A stretch of 64,000 nt of DNA, taken from assembly GCA_032622095.1 (NCBI GenBank), contig CP136062.1:131395282-131459281 (forward strand). Reading direction: 5' to 3'. The DNA comes from Siphonodentalium dalli (lineage: Eukaryota; Mollusca; Scaphopoda; Gadilida; Siphonodentaliidae). The notes under the pieces are model-generated. The model ran no database searches. It worked only from the letters and a program-made list of their open reading frames with translations, and was not told the DNA's origin. Position numbers and translations under genes: made by a program. Positions 1 through 11,363 of the stretch are shown piece after piece (position 1 is the stretch's first letter; each line of letters starts with the position of its first letter).

Positions 1-371
1 TATTCCTGTGGCTCGGTGCAAGTTGCATCAACATAAAAATAGAAGCAAGTTGGGGTCTGCGCGCGACGTCACATGTGAGAGTAAATATATAAAAGGTGTT
101 CCATAAAATCACAAAATTAATATTTTCCGTAATTTTTTATATGCAACTCCACTTGATATTTAATTTATTTCTAATAGAATTCCAGATAGCTGCCGCTAAT
201 TCAATCGAAGATCTATTCAAGCAATCAACAGGAACTTCTTTCACTGGGAAATAAATTTTTTCTTCTGAATTTTGTTCACAACCATGGACAGGAGTGTTGC
301 TATTTTTAGAACATTACAACATTTTTATTAAAAATCTATAATTTAACCATTTCTATGCTAAAGCCTCATTG

Positions 372-520
372 ATGAGTAGTAAGCAGGATCGGAAAGTTCT
401 AATTTCCCAGGGTGAAAACCCTCTGTTGCTATATTATTATCAGACAATAGGGATAACATAGCAACAGAGCGTTTTCCCCCTGGGAAAGTAGAACTTTCCG
501 ATCCTGCTTATTATTTATCT
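372..520. repeat. Imperfect hairpin
   Basis: The arms pair around gatcggaaagttct (left) and agaactttccgatc (right), with a long loop near 430-450 and a second pairing block gttgctat / atagcaac. It looks like a small foldback repeat. No second copy of the whole unit was found. Confidence 0.75.
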
Positions 521-1262
521 CCTGCCCGGTTGCTTTATTATTGCTACAAACAATCTTGCCGTACTAGGTATAAGCTTCTCAGATACTGTACTAGCGAGTG
601 CCCCACACTCCAATATAGCTAGCCTCCTAGAGGTCATGTTGCTAAGCACAACAGAATAAACAACGAAGGAAACACTATCCAGGACATAGCGATCAGTGAG
701 GCTAACATAGCCTTATACTACACAATCCACAATCTCCACATCAAAAAGACAAAATATTAGCCTCCGGGCAACCTTTCTGGAGTGCAATGTATCAAAGATC
801 AAGTCCCACCGGCTGGACTAATAGAAATTAAATGGATCTACAGCCTTCGTAAGCTTTTATTACATATCTATCAACGTAATTCGCATGATCGCACGAGTTT
901 CCAGGCGTGTGATAATTCTCAGAATCGCACTAGTGCAATCTGTTGACGGAATTATTTCATTCAGTGTTGTTAGACTGGTTCTCGCCGTTACTATTTTTAC
1001 TTTTTCAATCACGACAATAAAGAAACAATTAGCGATCAATCAATGAGATGATTCATTCAAGTAGTTTCATTTCAAGAATATGTTTGTCGAGGCACAGAAT
1101 TTAATTTCAAATGCATCATTAAAGATGGGTCAAGGTCACTCGCGGATAGATTGTTGCGTTAACCCTAAAATGCCGTTAAAACTCAATTAAATTCACATTT
1201 TCTGTACCGGAGATGTACGATTGTGAGTCAACTTACTATGATACGGAGATATGTAATAAAAA

Positions 1263-1376
1263 TAGAACCGCATGAGTGTCTGGATTTTGATGAATTATCG
1301 CACTTGATTTGTTGGCGGAACGCCAACAAATCTTGTGCGATAATTTCGTCAAAATCCAGACACTCTTGCGGTTCTA
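1263..1376. repeat. Near-perfect 55-bp-arm palindrome
   Basis: Arms 1263-1317 and 1321-1376 pair with only a few mismatches and almost no loop. An open frame crossing it (1223-1564) is a by-product of the palindrome. Confidence 0.85.
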
Positions 1377-1436
1377 TCTATATACCAATCGGCCTGAACA
1401 AGATGAACTTTTATTCTTTTAAGTCATCTCTTTCAT

Positions 1437-1945
1437 TATCATTGGTGAGTAGTTATCCCATAGGAAATTTTCAGATAATAGGTGTAACCCTCTCTATACT
1501 AAAGCATCATCGACAAGTAGTTATCCCAAGGAAATGTTCAGATAATAAGTTGAACCCTTTCTAAATGGTACTAAAGTATCATTGATGAGTACTTATCCCA
1601 TAGGAAATGTTCAGATAATAAGTGTAACCCTTTTTATAGTAAAGCATCATTGATGAGTAGTTATCCCATATGAAATGTTCAGATAATAAGTGTAACCCTC
1701 TCTGTACTAAAGCATCATTGATGAGTATTTATCCCACAGGAAATGTTCAGATAATAAGTTCAACAAACGTTTGTTGAACTTATTATCTAAACATTTCCCT
1801 TAATAAATAGGGCTCCTTCAACACTTTTATTTATCTGCCGTCAGCTTTTATCACCTCAACATCCTTCCAAATCAATAATAGACTATTCTGATATACTCTG
1901 TTTAACTGACTGGGAGAATCCATATAGTATAGAAAGGGTTAAAAC
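1437..1945. repeat. 68-bp tandem repeat joined to a foldback element
   Basis: Five units begin with ttatccca at 1453, 1521, 1593, 1661 and 1729, spaced 68, 72, 68 and 68 bp. Each unit equals the left end of the 'aaccctttctatact' foldback family. The array runs into that family's central palindrome (1745-1792) and right end (to about 1945). The array probably grew by repeated duplication of one end. Confidence 0.8.
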
Positions 1946-2233
1946 ACTTTTAATTTATACACCAGATGTTTCTCTTGTGTATTTAGGGAATAATAATGAG
2001 AATGCATTTCGAAAAAGACTTTCATGGAATTTTTTGTTGTTGATGTCGTCATTGGTAGTATTGCGAAAAAGAGATAGAGCATCATTAAAGAACTATTAAG
2101 ACAAATTTTGTTGCGTCCATTGCGTTGAGTGTTGGATTGTGTTGAAATTGAAATTTTTGTTTGATCAAAGATGGCAACTTAGTCTGCAAAGCAAACAAAT
2201 TTAACTTGTGTTTATGAGACAGTTGAGACCTAC

Positions 2234-2351
2234 CTTTTATGGTGAATTTGAACTTATCATTATCCGCCTTGATTCCAGCAATCTCTACCTCAACAAAGGG
2301 GCAGCTTATTGCCCGGATTTCTTTAACCCCAACATGTCTAGCACCAATTAA
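2234..2351 (-). CDS. PLCG: PLC-gamma exon: C2 domain, first part
   Basis: 39 codons plus 1 nt. It contains LIGARHVG and CPFVEVEIAG, matching vertebrate VLGARHLP and CPFVEIEVAG. C2 in this family binds membranes and calcium. Acceptor ttcttgcag, donor G|gtaggt (phase 1). The next exon, expected to carry the GLNPVW type motif, was not found in 1-2233 and is probably outside the window. Confidence 0.95.
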
Positions 2352-2795
2352 CTGCAAGAAGAAGCACATTTTCAAAGATTTATTTTTATACTAATTTCTA
2401 TTAACCTCCTTGCTACTATACGTCAGTACTGAGTACGGTCATAAAATGTCATGCTGTGCGATTATCGTCCGTACTGAGTACGAACCTACTTCAGCACACT
2501 AGCAATATTCATAACTGGAAATCAGAGACTGGTGCATCGGAACAACTGTATCTCAGAGTTTCAAACAGTGTATGATGTTCCACGAATGTGAATGATAATT
2601 ATTTTTTTTAATTCTCCTTACCGAACTCAAAACAATTGCGCATTGTGCATGGCAAACCAACAGAGATGAAGACATACTTCCAGAAAAGTGTTTGTCAATA
2701 CTAATGATACCGTGAGGAGCCAGTCAGTGGGGTAAATTTAATTGATGGGAACTTTTCTACAGTAGTTGCAAGGTGCAATGAAAATAGGGCATATT

Positions 2796-3057
2796 AATCA
2801 TTTCTTTACTAAATACTCATTGACGAGTAGTTCCCTTCGGAATTGTCCAGATAATAAGTTCAACAATAGGTATTTTGATGAACTTATTATCTGAACATTT
2901 ACACCAATGTATAAGAATTCTTCTGCAGTTGTATTATCCTTTTGTCTGTCTGTCATCTGATTATTTTCACTGAACACACCTTCAAATGAATAATAGACCA
3001 TTCCAATGTATACTTTTATAACTAAATGGGAGAATCCATTTAGTAAAGAAAGGATGA
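2796..3057. mobile_element. Foldback MITE, 'aaccctttctatact' family
   Basis: Starts with atttctttactaaatact and ends with a reverse-complement partner (agtaaagaaa). The centre is the gttcagataataagttcaac palindrome shared by the other copies. Confidence 0.75.
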
Positions 3058-3889
3058 ACAATGGTCTATCTCTTCCCAGAAAGTATAGATTCCGGGGTAT
3101 AATATAATACATATGAATCGTGGACACCAGTCCGGAAAAGTTTCTATCAATTAATATAAATTTTACTTAGAATTTCTTAGTAAATTCGCGAGAAAGTTTC
3201 AGGGGCTATTTTTAGAACAGAAATCCAAGAAGGAGAAACCTATCTTGTTAACCTCCTCAATCACAGCAAATTGCAATTTGACTATAGATTTCATCACGCT
3301 CTTATGATCGAAATAAACCACTTTATAGACAAATAATATAAAAGTTATGGTGTTGAATTGTGGTCTGGGAGAGATAGACCATATTAGAAAGTGAAATAAA
3401 GTGTGGCGAAAGTGGCTAAAAAGTATGGTACTGCAAATATTCGATGTTCGATTCAGTCTCAATATTTGATTCGAAAATTTTTGTTTAAAATCGATCGAAT
3501 ATTTCAAAGGAGACTGCTAGGTGTTGTAACTGATGTTCTACCATCCTCAGTTAACATTTTGAATACATTTCGCCCAATTCAGAAAACAATTGCAAGTAAA
3601 GTGTAATTGGGAATTGTGAAATACACAATACACATCGGAACAATTCTATAATGGCAAACTGGAATAATGTATAATTCATTCAGTTGGACAAGCATAAACT
3701 CACTTTTCAACTCACCACCACACACTCAACCTATACGGATGAAGATAGCATTGATTTATCAAGGTCTCATTGGGAGTTATGACCTACATCTGCATGCAAT
3801 ATGTATTTTCTTGGCAATACACACAAAATGACATGTTATAACTTAACCAATATGAAATCAATAAGTTTTCAATGCGTAAATGACCTTAC
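3058..3889. other. Intron remainder, unassigned
   Basis: Short open frames on both strands (3199-3507, 3403-3606) overlap each other and match nothing I recognise. I see no exon or clear repeat. Confidence 0.5.
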
Positions 3890-3992
3890 CGTGACACTCA
3901 TTGTCAGTTGCTCCACACCCTTATGAGTGTATGTGTCATATGGTTCAAAGTCATCATTCAGCATACAATCTGGCTGTAGGACATAGCCACAC
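3890..3992 (-). CDS. PLCG: PLC-gamma exon: end of catalytic barrel to C2 link
   Basis: 103 nt. Split codon AA+G gives Lys, then CGYVLQPDCM, the conserved end of the barrel (family GYVLQP). It continues NDDFEPYDTYTHKGVEQLTM toward C2, more diverged from vertebrates. Acceptor tgttgcag, donor ACG|gtaagg, phase 0. Confidence 0.94.
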
Positions 3993-4067
3993 CTGCAACA
4001 CAGAATTACAAGCAATTCCATTTATGTCTACTTAAAAGCAACACAAAAAGAAATTGAAAGGCTATTC

Positions 4068-4903
4068 CTTAAGGAAAGTGTCAATGACACTGTAGCACAA
4101 CTTGGAGAAGGGCTAATTTCATATGCTACAGTCAATGGAGAGATTAGGAATGCGAAAAGTTGAAATGTAATACTAGATGTCAACATGAAGAACATATAAA
4201 GTAAAATCCAACACGGCTGCTGGCAGCCATTTTCTCTGGTGAAATTTAAAAAAAAATTGATAGGTCCCATCTAGTGGTCACCCCAAAGATCAATATGAAG
4301 TTTAGTGACGATCAGATGAGAGATGTGGTATGTAGGTGTGCTAAAGGATTTAGCCATGCAAATAGTAAAATCCAAGATGGCTGAGGGCAGCCATGTTTTT
4401 TAACAAATTTTGGACAAAAAATTGATGACTCCCATCTAGAGATCACCCCGAAGATCCAAATGAAGTTTGGTGACGATCGGATGAGAGATGTGACCTGTAG
4501 GGTGTACTAATTGAAATTGTTGATGCACAGATGGACAGATGGACACCAATCCATGGCAATAGCTCAATCTTGACTTTGTTAAGTTGAGCTAAAAACAATT
4601 CTCCAATAAATGCGGGTTGCAGGGTGTGCCGATGGATTCAAATTTGAAATCCAAGATGGCTGCTGGTGGCCATGTTTTTATAACAGATTTCAGAAAAAAT
4701 CGATGGCACCAATCTCGAGGACACCCACGAAGATTCATATGATGTTTGGTGATGATTGAATGAGAGATGCAACCTGTAGGGTGTGCTAATGGAAATTGTT
4801 GATGGATGCACACACGAATGCACATACAGACAAATGGATGAATGACTGACCGATGCCAACTCATGGCAATAGCTCAAACTTTACTTTGTAAAGTTGAGCT
4901 AAA
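4068..4903. mobile_element. 'Tccaagatggctgc' repeat family, two units
   Basis: Starts at aagtgtcaatgacactgtag and ends twice with aagttgagctaaaaa (about 4590 and 4903). Inner units carry aaatccaagatggctg and gatgatcggatgagagatg phrases, the same as the array at 33.9-35.7 kb. The ends share cCAACTTg / aAGTTGagct in inverted order. Confidence 0.75.
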
Positions 4904-5015
4904 AAGTAAAATTGGTTTCATAAAAATTACCCTTGAACCCTGAATACATCTTTAAAGCGTGGGACAATATAATGTTCGTTGCAAATAATATCGTAAAAAT
5001 AAATGTGATACTCAC

Positions 5016-5186
5016 TTTCCATTGTTTATGAACAAGCCCTCGTTGAGCTGCATTCCACGATCTGGTGTTTGATAGTTGAGGGAGACCATCTGACAACCCG
5101 AGACCCATGATGGAAATGGGTCATAATTAGAAGAATCTAATCTTGTCCCATTGGGGAAGACTCGACTTAGTTGCTTCCTGTTGTAA
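5016..5186 (-). CDS. PLCG: PLC-gamma exon: catalytic Y-box core
   Basis: 171 nt. After the split codon GC+T (Ala) it reads [20 protein letters not shown], then [20 protein letters not shown] and [12 protein letters not shown]. The substrate-binding Ser (QLSR) and the DSSNY stretch are intact, so this half of the active site looks functional. The acceptor is cac, 10 nt after a U12-type branch sequence ctccttaac. Donor AA|gtgagt. Confidence 0.95.
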
Positions 5187-6132
5187 GTGAAGTATGTTAA
5201 GGAGATAATGCTGAATTTTTTTTTTATGCTGGCATCAGATGATTTTCAATAAAGAATCCGAACAAATTTTATCACACACATAGACAACAAGGCTATTATA
5301 AAAGTGTCATTATTTGAAGCAACTAACTTAAGATTTCCAACTGCACACCTTGTCATAGGAACCAAATTTTCAATGGTGGTTGTTAAATTTTCACCAACCT
5401 TGGTCAGAATTTTTCGACTGGCACCAAACATTTCTAGCTCGGAAATTTTCAACAAAAAAATATCCAATGGTGTGAAATTTTCCATTTATCAGCTCTTAAT
5501 AGGTTAAAGTTTGATTAATTGAAGAGAAATATTCAACTCTTGGTAATAAAAAAACACATATTCACACCAACTAAGTACTGCTTATAAATCAGAGCAATCT
5601 CAAGCTAGTTTTTAATCTGAAACTTCCAATTGCTGTTTTTTCAGACATGGGAGTTTCAACTGTTAAAAGAGCATCGTTAGATTTTGGCAAAACACACCAT
5701 GGTAATTCCAACAAAGGGCCATAACTCTGGTAACATAAATTGGCAGCCGAAACCCAAATACGAACTTAACCTGTATTTTGGGCCAGTAAACTCACATAAT
5801 ATATTTCATTCCATTCAGTTATCACACGGAATTGAAAATTGAGTGGAAATTCCAACAAAAAGGGCCATAACTCTGGTGAAAATTGGCATGCAGAACCCAA
5901 ATTTGAATTAAAAAAAAAATATGTGCTAGAAAACCCACATACCAAATTTTATTCCATTCAGTTCAGTCTTACTAAAGTTATCATCTGGAAATGAAAAAAA
6001 GCAAAACAGACAGAGGGACAGCCAGACATACGGACAGAACAATAAAACATAAGGTCCCGTTTTTTTTAAACTGGGCGTATAAAAATTGTGTCTTCAATTA
6101 TATTGGGGGTATCATGAATGACATAGTAGCCT

Positions 6133-6485
6133 AATAAGCCAGCATATAGTGAGTCTGACAATTGCAGAATGAGGTCCCCAGAAGGTGAATTTAGTGATGC
6201 TATCCTGCATAGCGGGCTATCATCACCAAATTCACCCTCTGGGAACCTCAACTGCTATGGGAAACCTAGGATCATATTTAAGTTCCCCAGTTGACATTGG
6301 TCACTTTGATTATGCAGTTTTATCTTCTGCAATTTAAGGGATATAGAAACTACCCAAAAGGGGAAAAGTAGATACTTCCCATAAGATAAGGCCTAAGCAA
6401 AATAAGGCCACCAGAGGTTGAATGCTAGCCACTGTGGGATAGCATCACTAAATTCACCCTCTGGGGGGTCCTCATTCTGCAACAT
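6133..6485. mobile_element. MITE, 'gaggtccccagagggtg' family
   Basis: Two hairpins built on aatgaggtccccagaaggtg (about 6168-6250 and 6400-6482) flank a core with atgggaaaccta and gggatatagaaact, as in the copies at 17.4, 21.1, 27.4 and 37.6 kb. Confidence 0.8.
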
Positions 6486-6548
6486 TACTAATTTCAGGTA
6501 TTCTGTCCCAAGGCTCTGTTCTACCAATTAGTCAGTTAATTGGTCAGT

Positions 6549-6790
6549 TAATTTACCCTTCCATGACTGGATCTTCCTGAAATTTGGCGAAAACCCTGTG
6601 CCAATGCATTCTCTTATATATGCGAGTCTCCCAAAGAGAGAATACATCGGCCTACCAATATTTACCTTGACCTTGTAAGCCAATGTATTCTCTTATATAT
6701 GCGAGGCCCCTATGGCAGACTCTCATAAGGGAATGCACTGGCACATGATCTTTAATGCTGCAACAGCGCAGCTCCCTTCATGAAAGGGTG
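6549..6790. mobile_element. TTAA-type MITE, 'cccttTcatgac' family
   Basis: Ends are ttacccttccatgactgg and gctcccttcatgaaaggg. Inside are the two short hairpins on gcattctcttatatatgcgag. It abuts the next element directly. Confidence 0.8.
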
Positions 6791-7210
6791 AAAGGGGCAA
6801 TGTACACTAAATCCAGTCATTTATGGAACCATCTGCTTTTATACTCAACATAATATATGCAACAAATGAATGAATTTGAGCCATGGATTAGTGCAACATA
6901 CCATCGTGTGCTCTGTGAACGATACAAACAACATGGTAATTATGACGAAAATAAATTTATGATTGGAGTCATAAATTTATTTTCAAATGGAAATAACATG
7001 GTAATTATAATGAAAATGAATTTATGACTGGAGTCATAAATTCATTTTCATTATAATTACCATGTTATTTGCATCATTCATAGAGCACAAGAGTGTATGA
7101 TGTTGTACTAATCCATGGGTCAAATTGATTCATTTGTTGCATATATTCTGTTGAGTATAAAATGAGATGGTCTCATAAATGGCCGGATTTAGTGTACAGT
7201 ACCCCTTTAA
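6791..7210. mobile_element. TTAA-type foldback MITE, 420 bp
   Basis: Ends are aaaggggcaatgtacactaa and gtgtacagtacccctttaa. The arms pair over most of their length, with a second nested palindrome in the middle (gaatttatgactggagtcat region, about 6940-7075). A one-armed relative lies at 36.53-36.77 kb. Confidence 0.8.
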
Positions 7211-7761
7211 TGTCAATTTTCATAGTTATACCAGATTAAGTGATTTCCAGGCATTACAATACCAAGACAGTGCCTGACTCTTCCCTGCAAACGTTCACTC
7301 AGAAAAAGTCACTCCCCTTAAAATATACTTCACCAAACATTTGTGCTTCAACCACAAGTTCACAATTGGATTAGGATGATGCTGCTGAATAGCTAGTGTT
7401 CAGCATGGGTCCAGTTGATAGGATACATAGATATAATGACACAAGGAGGGATACAGTTATGTAGTATGCATGCTACAAGCTTGAATTGTTTGATGAAATA
7501 TACTAAACTTGCATGCTAAAACCAATTAGCAGAGGCCCCCATCTCAAAAAAATATATATGGAAATGTATCTGTCAATTTAGTACAGCGTGTCCAAGTGAA
7601 AACACAATACATAGTTATTACATACTCTTTCACCCATTTGTCATTTTTTTATGGAATATCACATAAATTTTGACAGGCAATCATGGTTCACATAATAAAT
7701 TCTGAAAAAAGTAACCCTATTGCCTCCTTCAAGGTTGGAATCAAATGACAATAAAGGATAT

Positions 7762-7852
7762 GCTGTGAAAAGTTTGGCAGTCGATTTTGTTGTCCATTTG
7801 TCTGCAATTTTTTCTTGTATTGATGACATTTCATAATAAGGACCAGGAATCT
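7762..7852 (-). CDS. PLCG: PLC-gamma exon: Y-box start, upstream of the AT-AC intron
   Basis: 91 nt. Split codon A+AG gives Lys, then YYEMSSIQEKIADKW, matching the conserved MSSFxExKAxKW, and STAKLFT. It ends at GC|atatcctt, the consensus donor of a U12 AT-AC intron. Extending the exon to the nearest GT (gtcatt, 7746-7745) would add an extra residue and replace Tyr-Asn-Arg; the AT-AC join restores [10 protein letters not shown] exactly. Acceptor attacag on the other side. Confidence 0.9.
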
Positions 7853-8917
7853 CTGTAATAGAAACACATCAACATGTAAGTGGTAAGTTAATAACTTTTC
7901 TTGAAATCTTGAAAAGCGGCTCTGTCAAAAATATTTCAAAACATGAAAATCAGTTAATGCAACCAATTATTTATACCCAATCAAACATAATACAATATCA
8001 ACATAGTGATTAATTTTAAGCAATGTATGAGTCCACAGCCAGTCACAGCGAAAGGTTTATGGTAGTTGCTAGGATACAATGCAGAGGCCATCGTCTGTTC
8101 AAATTAATACAATTGATTTTACAGTGTGTGCCTAACATAGAAAAAACAAAAGAACATACCTTGATCTTGTCTTAAATGTGAGAAATAAAATGAGTGTCAT
8201 GCAAAATGAAAGATACAGTTATAATCGTTGAATAATTTCCAACATCAGTGCTTGACTCACAAGGTGGATAGATTAAATAAAAATGTAGAGATTAATATTA
8301 TTCACCATAAGGTGTCTGACCTGTTCATGCCCTCTGGATATATTGTCCTTAGTAGGAACATCCAGTTTTATATTGTTTTGCCGACGTCGAGTATTGTGTT
8401 CGATGTCTGAGTCAGTGTTTGAGACATGTGACATGACGTGAGTGGTAGATGTGTTTGCTGGCTAGCTTTAGTGAGCATTTGGTATATCCCTGATGTGTTG
8501 TTGGATTCTTGTTGTAAGAGTTTAAAAAGATAGGTGATGGGTCCTGGCCTTGTATGAAGGACTTTTGTGAAGGGGGATATTGGTTTCCATGTGTGGAGGT
8601 GTATCATGTTTTCTGGCGGGATGTGATAGGACACGCCTTTGTTTTGCGTTCCTATTATCCTTGTTCGAGTTTGGTTCACCTGTGTCGGATTGTTCCGACT
8701 TTTGTGTCTGTGGTGAGCCGTAAATCGTTGGATGATTGTGCGGGTGTGATTTGTGTAGTCATATAGTAAGTAGTCGGGGTGATTAGTTACAAGATTAAAA
8801 TTTGGCAAGGGAAGCCTAACTGTCTTAGTATAGCGTTTGTAGAGTTGAGTCTCATAAGTAAATTGCTTGTTAAGTATGATAACTTAGGTAATAAGTATTT
8901 GGTATACTTCACTATGT
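7853..8917. other. Intron, unassigned
   Basis: Open frames at 8368-8808 (minus) and 8554-8766 (plus) overlap on opposite strands and show no recognisable domain. No clear repeat was seen. Confidence 0.45.
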
Positions 8918-8949
8918 TTATAGTTTAGTAGGTTTACTGATTTCGCTTG

Positions 8950-9395
8950 GGTTAAAATCTTCAGGTGTTAAAACCCTAAACAAAACGATTGAACACTCCA
9001 TTGTTCTCATAGTGGTGAACATCCAATATCCAATTTCATTGAGATCTGATAACCGGTGGTGGAGATATCTGCTCAGACAGACAAAAGGCCAACATTTCCA
9101 GATAGTCAAAGATGAATATCTCAAGAACTGAAAACTCGAACAAAATGATTGAATACTCCATTAAATATACTCATAGTAGTGAACATCCACACCAAATTTC
9201 ATTGAAATCCAACAACGGACGGAGGAGACACCTGCCCGGACAGACAAAAAGCCAACAATTCCAGATACACTAAAATGAATAACTTTAGAACAGAAAACCC
9301 AAACAAATCGGTTGAACACTCCATTGAATGTCATCATAATTGTGAATATCCATACCAAATTTCATTGAGATCCAAACACTACTGTCCAAGTATGA
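8950..9395. repeat. Three diverged ~155-bp tandem units
   Basis: Units recur with aaaacgattgaacactcca, gtgaacatcca, accaaatttcattgagatc and cggacagacaaa. Copies start near 8970, 9135 and 9290. Overlapping minus-strand frames of similar sequence (8918-9488) come from this periodicity. Confidence 0.7.
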
Positions 9396-9469
9396 TATGA
9401 ACAGACATCGGATGTACATATGCATGCCCCGACGGTCGGACAGACAAACAAATGCAAAACAGTTTTTTG

Positions 9470-9770
9470 ATGAAAGTGTCAATGACATTGAAGCTCAACT
9501 TGGAGAGAGGCCAATGTCAAATTTCACAGTTAATGGAGTGATAAGCAATTCGGAAAGTTGGTATGTCTATGTATCAAGATGGCCATGTTTTAAAACAGAA
9601 TTCAGAAGAAAAAAACACAGAACACAAACAATGTCATTGGGGCTCTTTTGAAAGTACTGCCGATGCTGAATATCCATACCAAATTTCATTCTGATTCGAT
9701 AACCCATGGCCAAGATATATGCCCGGAAGGACAAAATCAATCAAATTTTTCTTCGGGTGTATAATCTGGT
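9470..9770. mobile_element. Fragment of the 'gtgtcaatgac' repeat family
   Basis: Starts with gaaagtgtcaatgacattga and the aactcaacttggaga phrase, as at 4.07 and 33.9 kb, then diverges. Truncated at the right. Confidence 0.6.
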
Positions 9771-9826
9771 ATAATTACAACAAAAGAGAACTGCAGAAGA
9801 GAATGAATTCAGGCTACTATACTTAC

Positions 9827-9923
9827 TCTCTGGGTTGAATGGCACCGCTTGACAGTACACCACTATATCTGAAAGTTCTTTGGATATTTTTCTCTTTGTC
9901 TCTATTTTCTTTTCTTCTAAATT
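9827..9923 (-). CDS. PLCG: PLC-gamma exon: linker helix before the catalytic Y-box
   Basis: 97 nt. It has a Lys/Glu-rich helix followed by ELSDIVVYCQAVPFNPE, a close match to vertebrate ELSELVVYCRPVPF, where the Y half of the TIM barrel begins. Acceptor aatgcag, donor A|gtaagt (phase 1). Confidence 0.95.
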
Positions 9924-10401
9924 CTGCATTAGCAAAAACGAAAATTTTGGAGAACAGTTATTACCAGTGGGAGAATATGATGAATTGCTGGGTGAAAATA
10001 ATTACTAACTAGCTACCAGAGTTTAAATTTTTTTAATATTGAAGATATGGTTAATTATATAATCTGGATGAAAATGGGCATTTTCAAAGTAAAAGCCACG
10101 CACAAACCAACACTAAATTTCAAGTTCTCAGAAAAACTGGTTCTTTTCTCAGAATGTACTATGGGTTTCTATATATAACCCACTCTGGTTCAATTGAACT
10201 CTACCTGCTAAGAATTTCAAACTTCATGCAGGGTATACCTCCCTTAATGACTCGGTGAGGCCGCTGCTAACGGCAACATTTTACCCTCATTTGGTGGACT
10301 TCCGCGATATTAAGATATATACTTAGCGAACAGAGCAACATGTTGCCCTTATAAAGCACACAAAATGTAAAAAAAAAATTGGGTCATTTTGTACCTTAAG
10401 T

Positions 10402-10602
10402 TTGGAAAGTTCCATCAGAACCAAAGTACAAAGTCTAAATGCACATGGACAACATTATCACAACAACATGCATGACAACAAATATTCCTCGGCCTCACCC
10501 TTAGGGCGTGAGAATCAAGTAGACCTACCAGATGACAATGTGATTGCCCTTGATATTCCTTTCAAAAGACCAAAAGCTGAGCCAACTCTCAGTGAAATGT
10601 AA
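10402..10602 (+). CDS. Unidentified open frame, 66 codons
   Basis: The frame is antisense to PLC-gamma, inside an intron. It is open upstream of its ATG and ends with DIPFKRPKAEPTLSEM. The residue mix is more protein-like than in most frames here (few Cys/Trp, balanced charge, acidic and proline-rich C-terminus). I do not recognise it. It could be a last exon, an old processed copy or chance. Confidence 0.25.
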   Translation: MESSIRTKVQSLNAHGQHYHNNMHDNKYSSASPLGRENQVDLPDDNVIALDIPFKRPKAEPTLSEM

Positions 10603-10679
10603 CTCTTTACCAATTTCAAATTATTGAAAAGAAATCAGTATCTATGTTACATTCGCCCTATCAAAATTGAATAATTACT

Positions 10680-11363
10680 TAGGCCAAAAAAAAGAAGTGT
10701 TTTGGTTCTCGGGCAATTTTTTTTTCAAATCAATGAGGGAGGGAGGGTTTTATTTTTATTTTTTACTGCGCATAGTAAGCATGGACAAAGATACCTTCCT
10801 CTGTCTAGTAATAACCAGAAATGTAGAGGGAACTGTTATGCATATAAACTCATTTAGTCTTATATAAAAATTACATTGTACTACCATTGTATGACTGGGA
10901 TTACCTAACATTATATAATGCCCCTGACATTAACTACTGTTATTGTTGTCTAAAAACTGATACCTCCCCATTCTAATACCGGTATGTGATCCTGAATTTA
11001 GTCCTGTGCCTTTCAATTGTATAAAGTTACAATTAGTGTAAGTTGTTCACAATGACTAATTGTAAGAAGAGCATGAGGATCAGCTAATCATTTTCTTAAT
11101 TGTAGTCATCTACTTCATGTTGTAAGCCTTCAAGTCACTTTTTAACACATTACATGTTAGAGCCTAATGCACACTAATATTCAACACATATCTACTATGG
11201 ACATGTTGATAAAATAATTTTTTTGTTTTTGTTTTGGTTTTTTTTCGTAAGTTTTTTTGTCATAACATTTTGTCAGGCATTGCAATAAAAAGGCCTAATG
11301 CGGCCCTTTTTATTCAATGCGGCGGGGCCTGAGAACCAAAACTTCTTTTTTTTTTGCCTTATC
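10680..11363. repeat. Element with ~33-bp inverted ends
   Basis: The left end contains agaagtgttttggttctcgg and the right end holds its inverse (gagaaccaaaacttctt). About 680 bp apart. Nothing recognisable lies between them. Confidence 0.55.

Larger units (their letters stand above)
1..2233. other. Intron: no exon found
   Basis: No C2 exon was recognised on the minus strand here. The stretch holds two hairpins, a 68-bp tandem repeat and a piece of a foldback family, listed separately. 521-1260 and 1946-2233 show nothing I can name. Confidence 0.6.
5187..7761 (-). other. PLCG: U12-type (AT-AC) intron of PLC-gamma
   Basis: On the minus strand the intron begins atatcctttat at 7761 and ends cttcac at 5187. 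The branch sequence ctccttaac occupies 5204-5196, with its adenosine about 10 nt from the 3' end. These three sites match the minor-spliceosome consensus (ATATCCTT, TCCTTAAC, YAC). The intron also contains foldback elements listed separately. From about 5520 to 6060 I see only low-complexity and short repeated phrases. Confidence 0.85.

Noticed and set aside
7678-7745. Divergent Y-box reading LFTAYPLLSFDSN as evidence of a dead enzyme
   Set aside because: That reading runs into the intron. The true core (QLSR, DSSNY) is in the exon at 5016-5186.
7745-7762. GT donor gtcatt as the end of the Y-box exon
   Set aside because: It is a poor donor and adds a residue while breaking the conserved Tyr-Asn-Arg. 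The AT-AC signals fit exactly.
8368-8808. 146-codon minus-strand frame as an extra PLC-gamma exon
   Set aside because: No match to the family, and the flanking exons (9827-9923 and 7762-7852) already join in phase.
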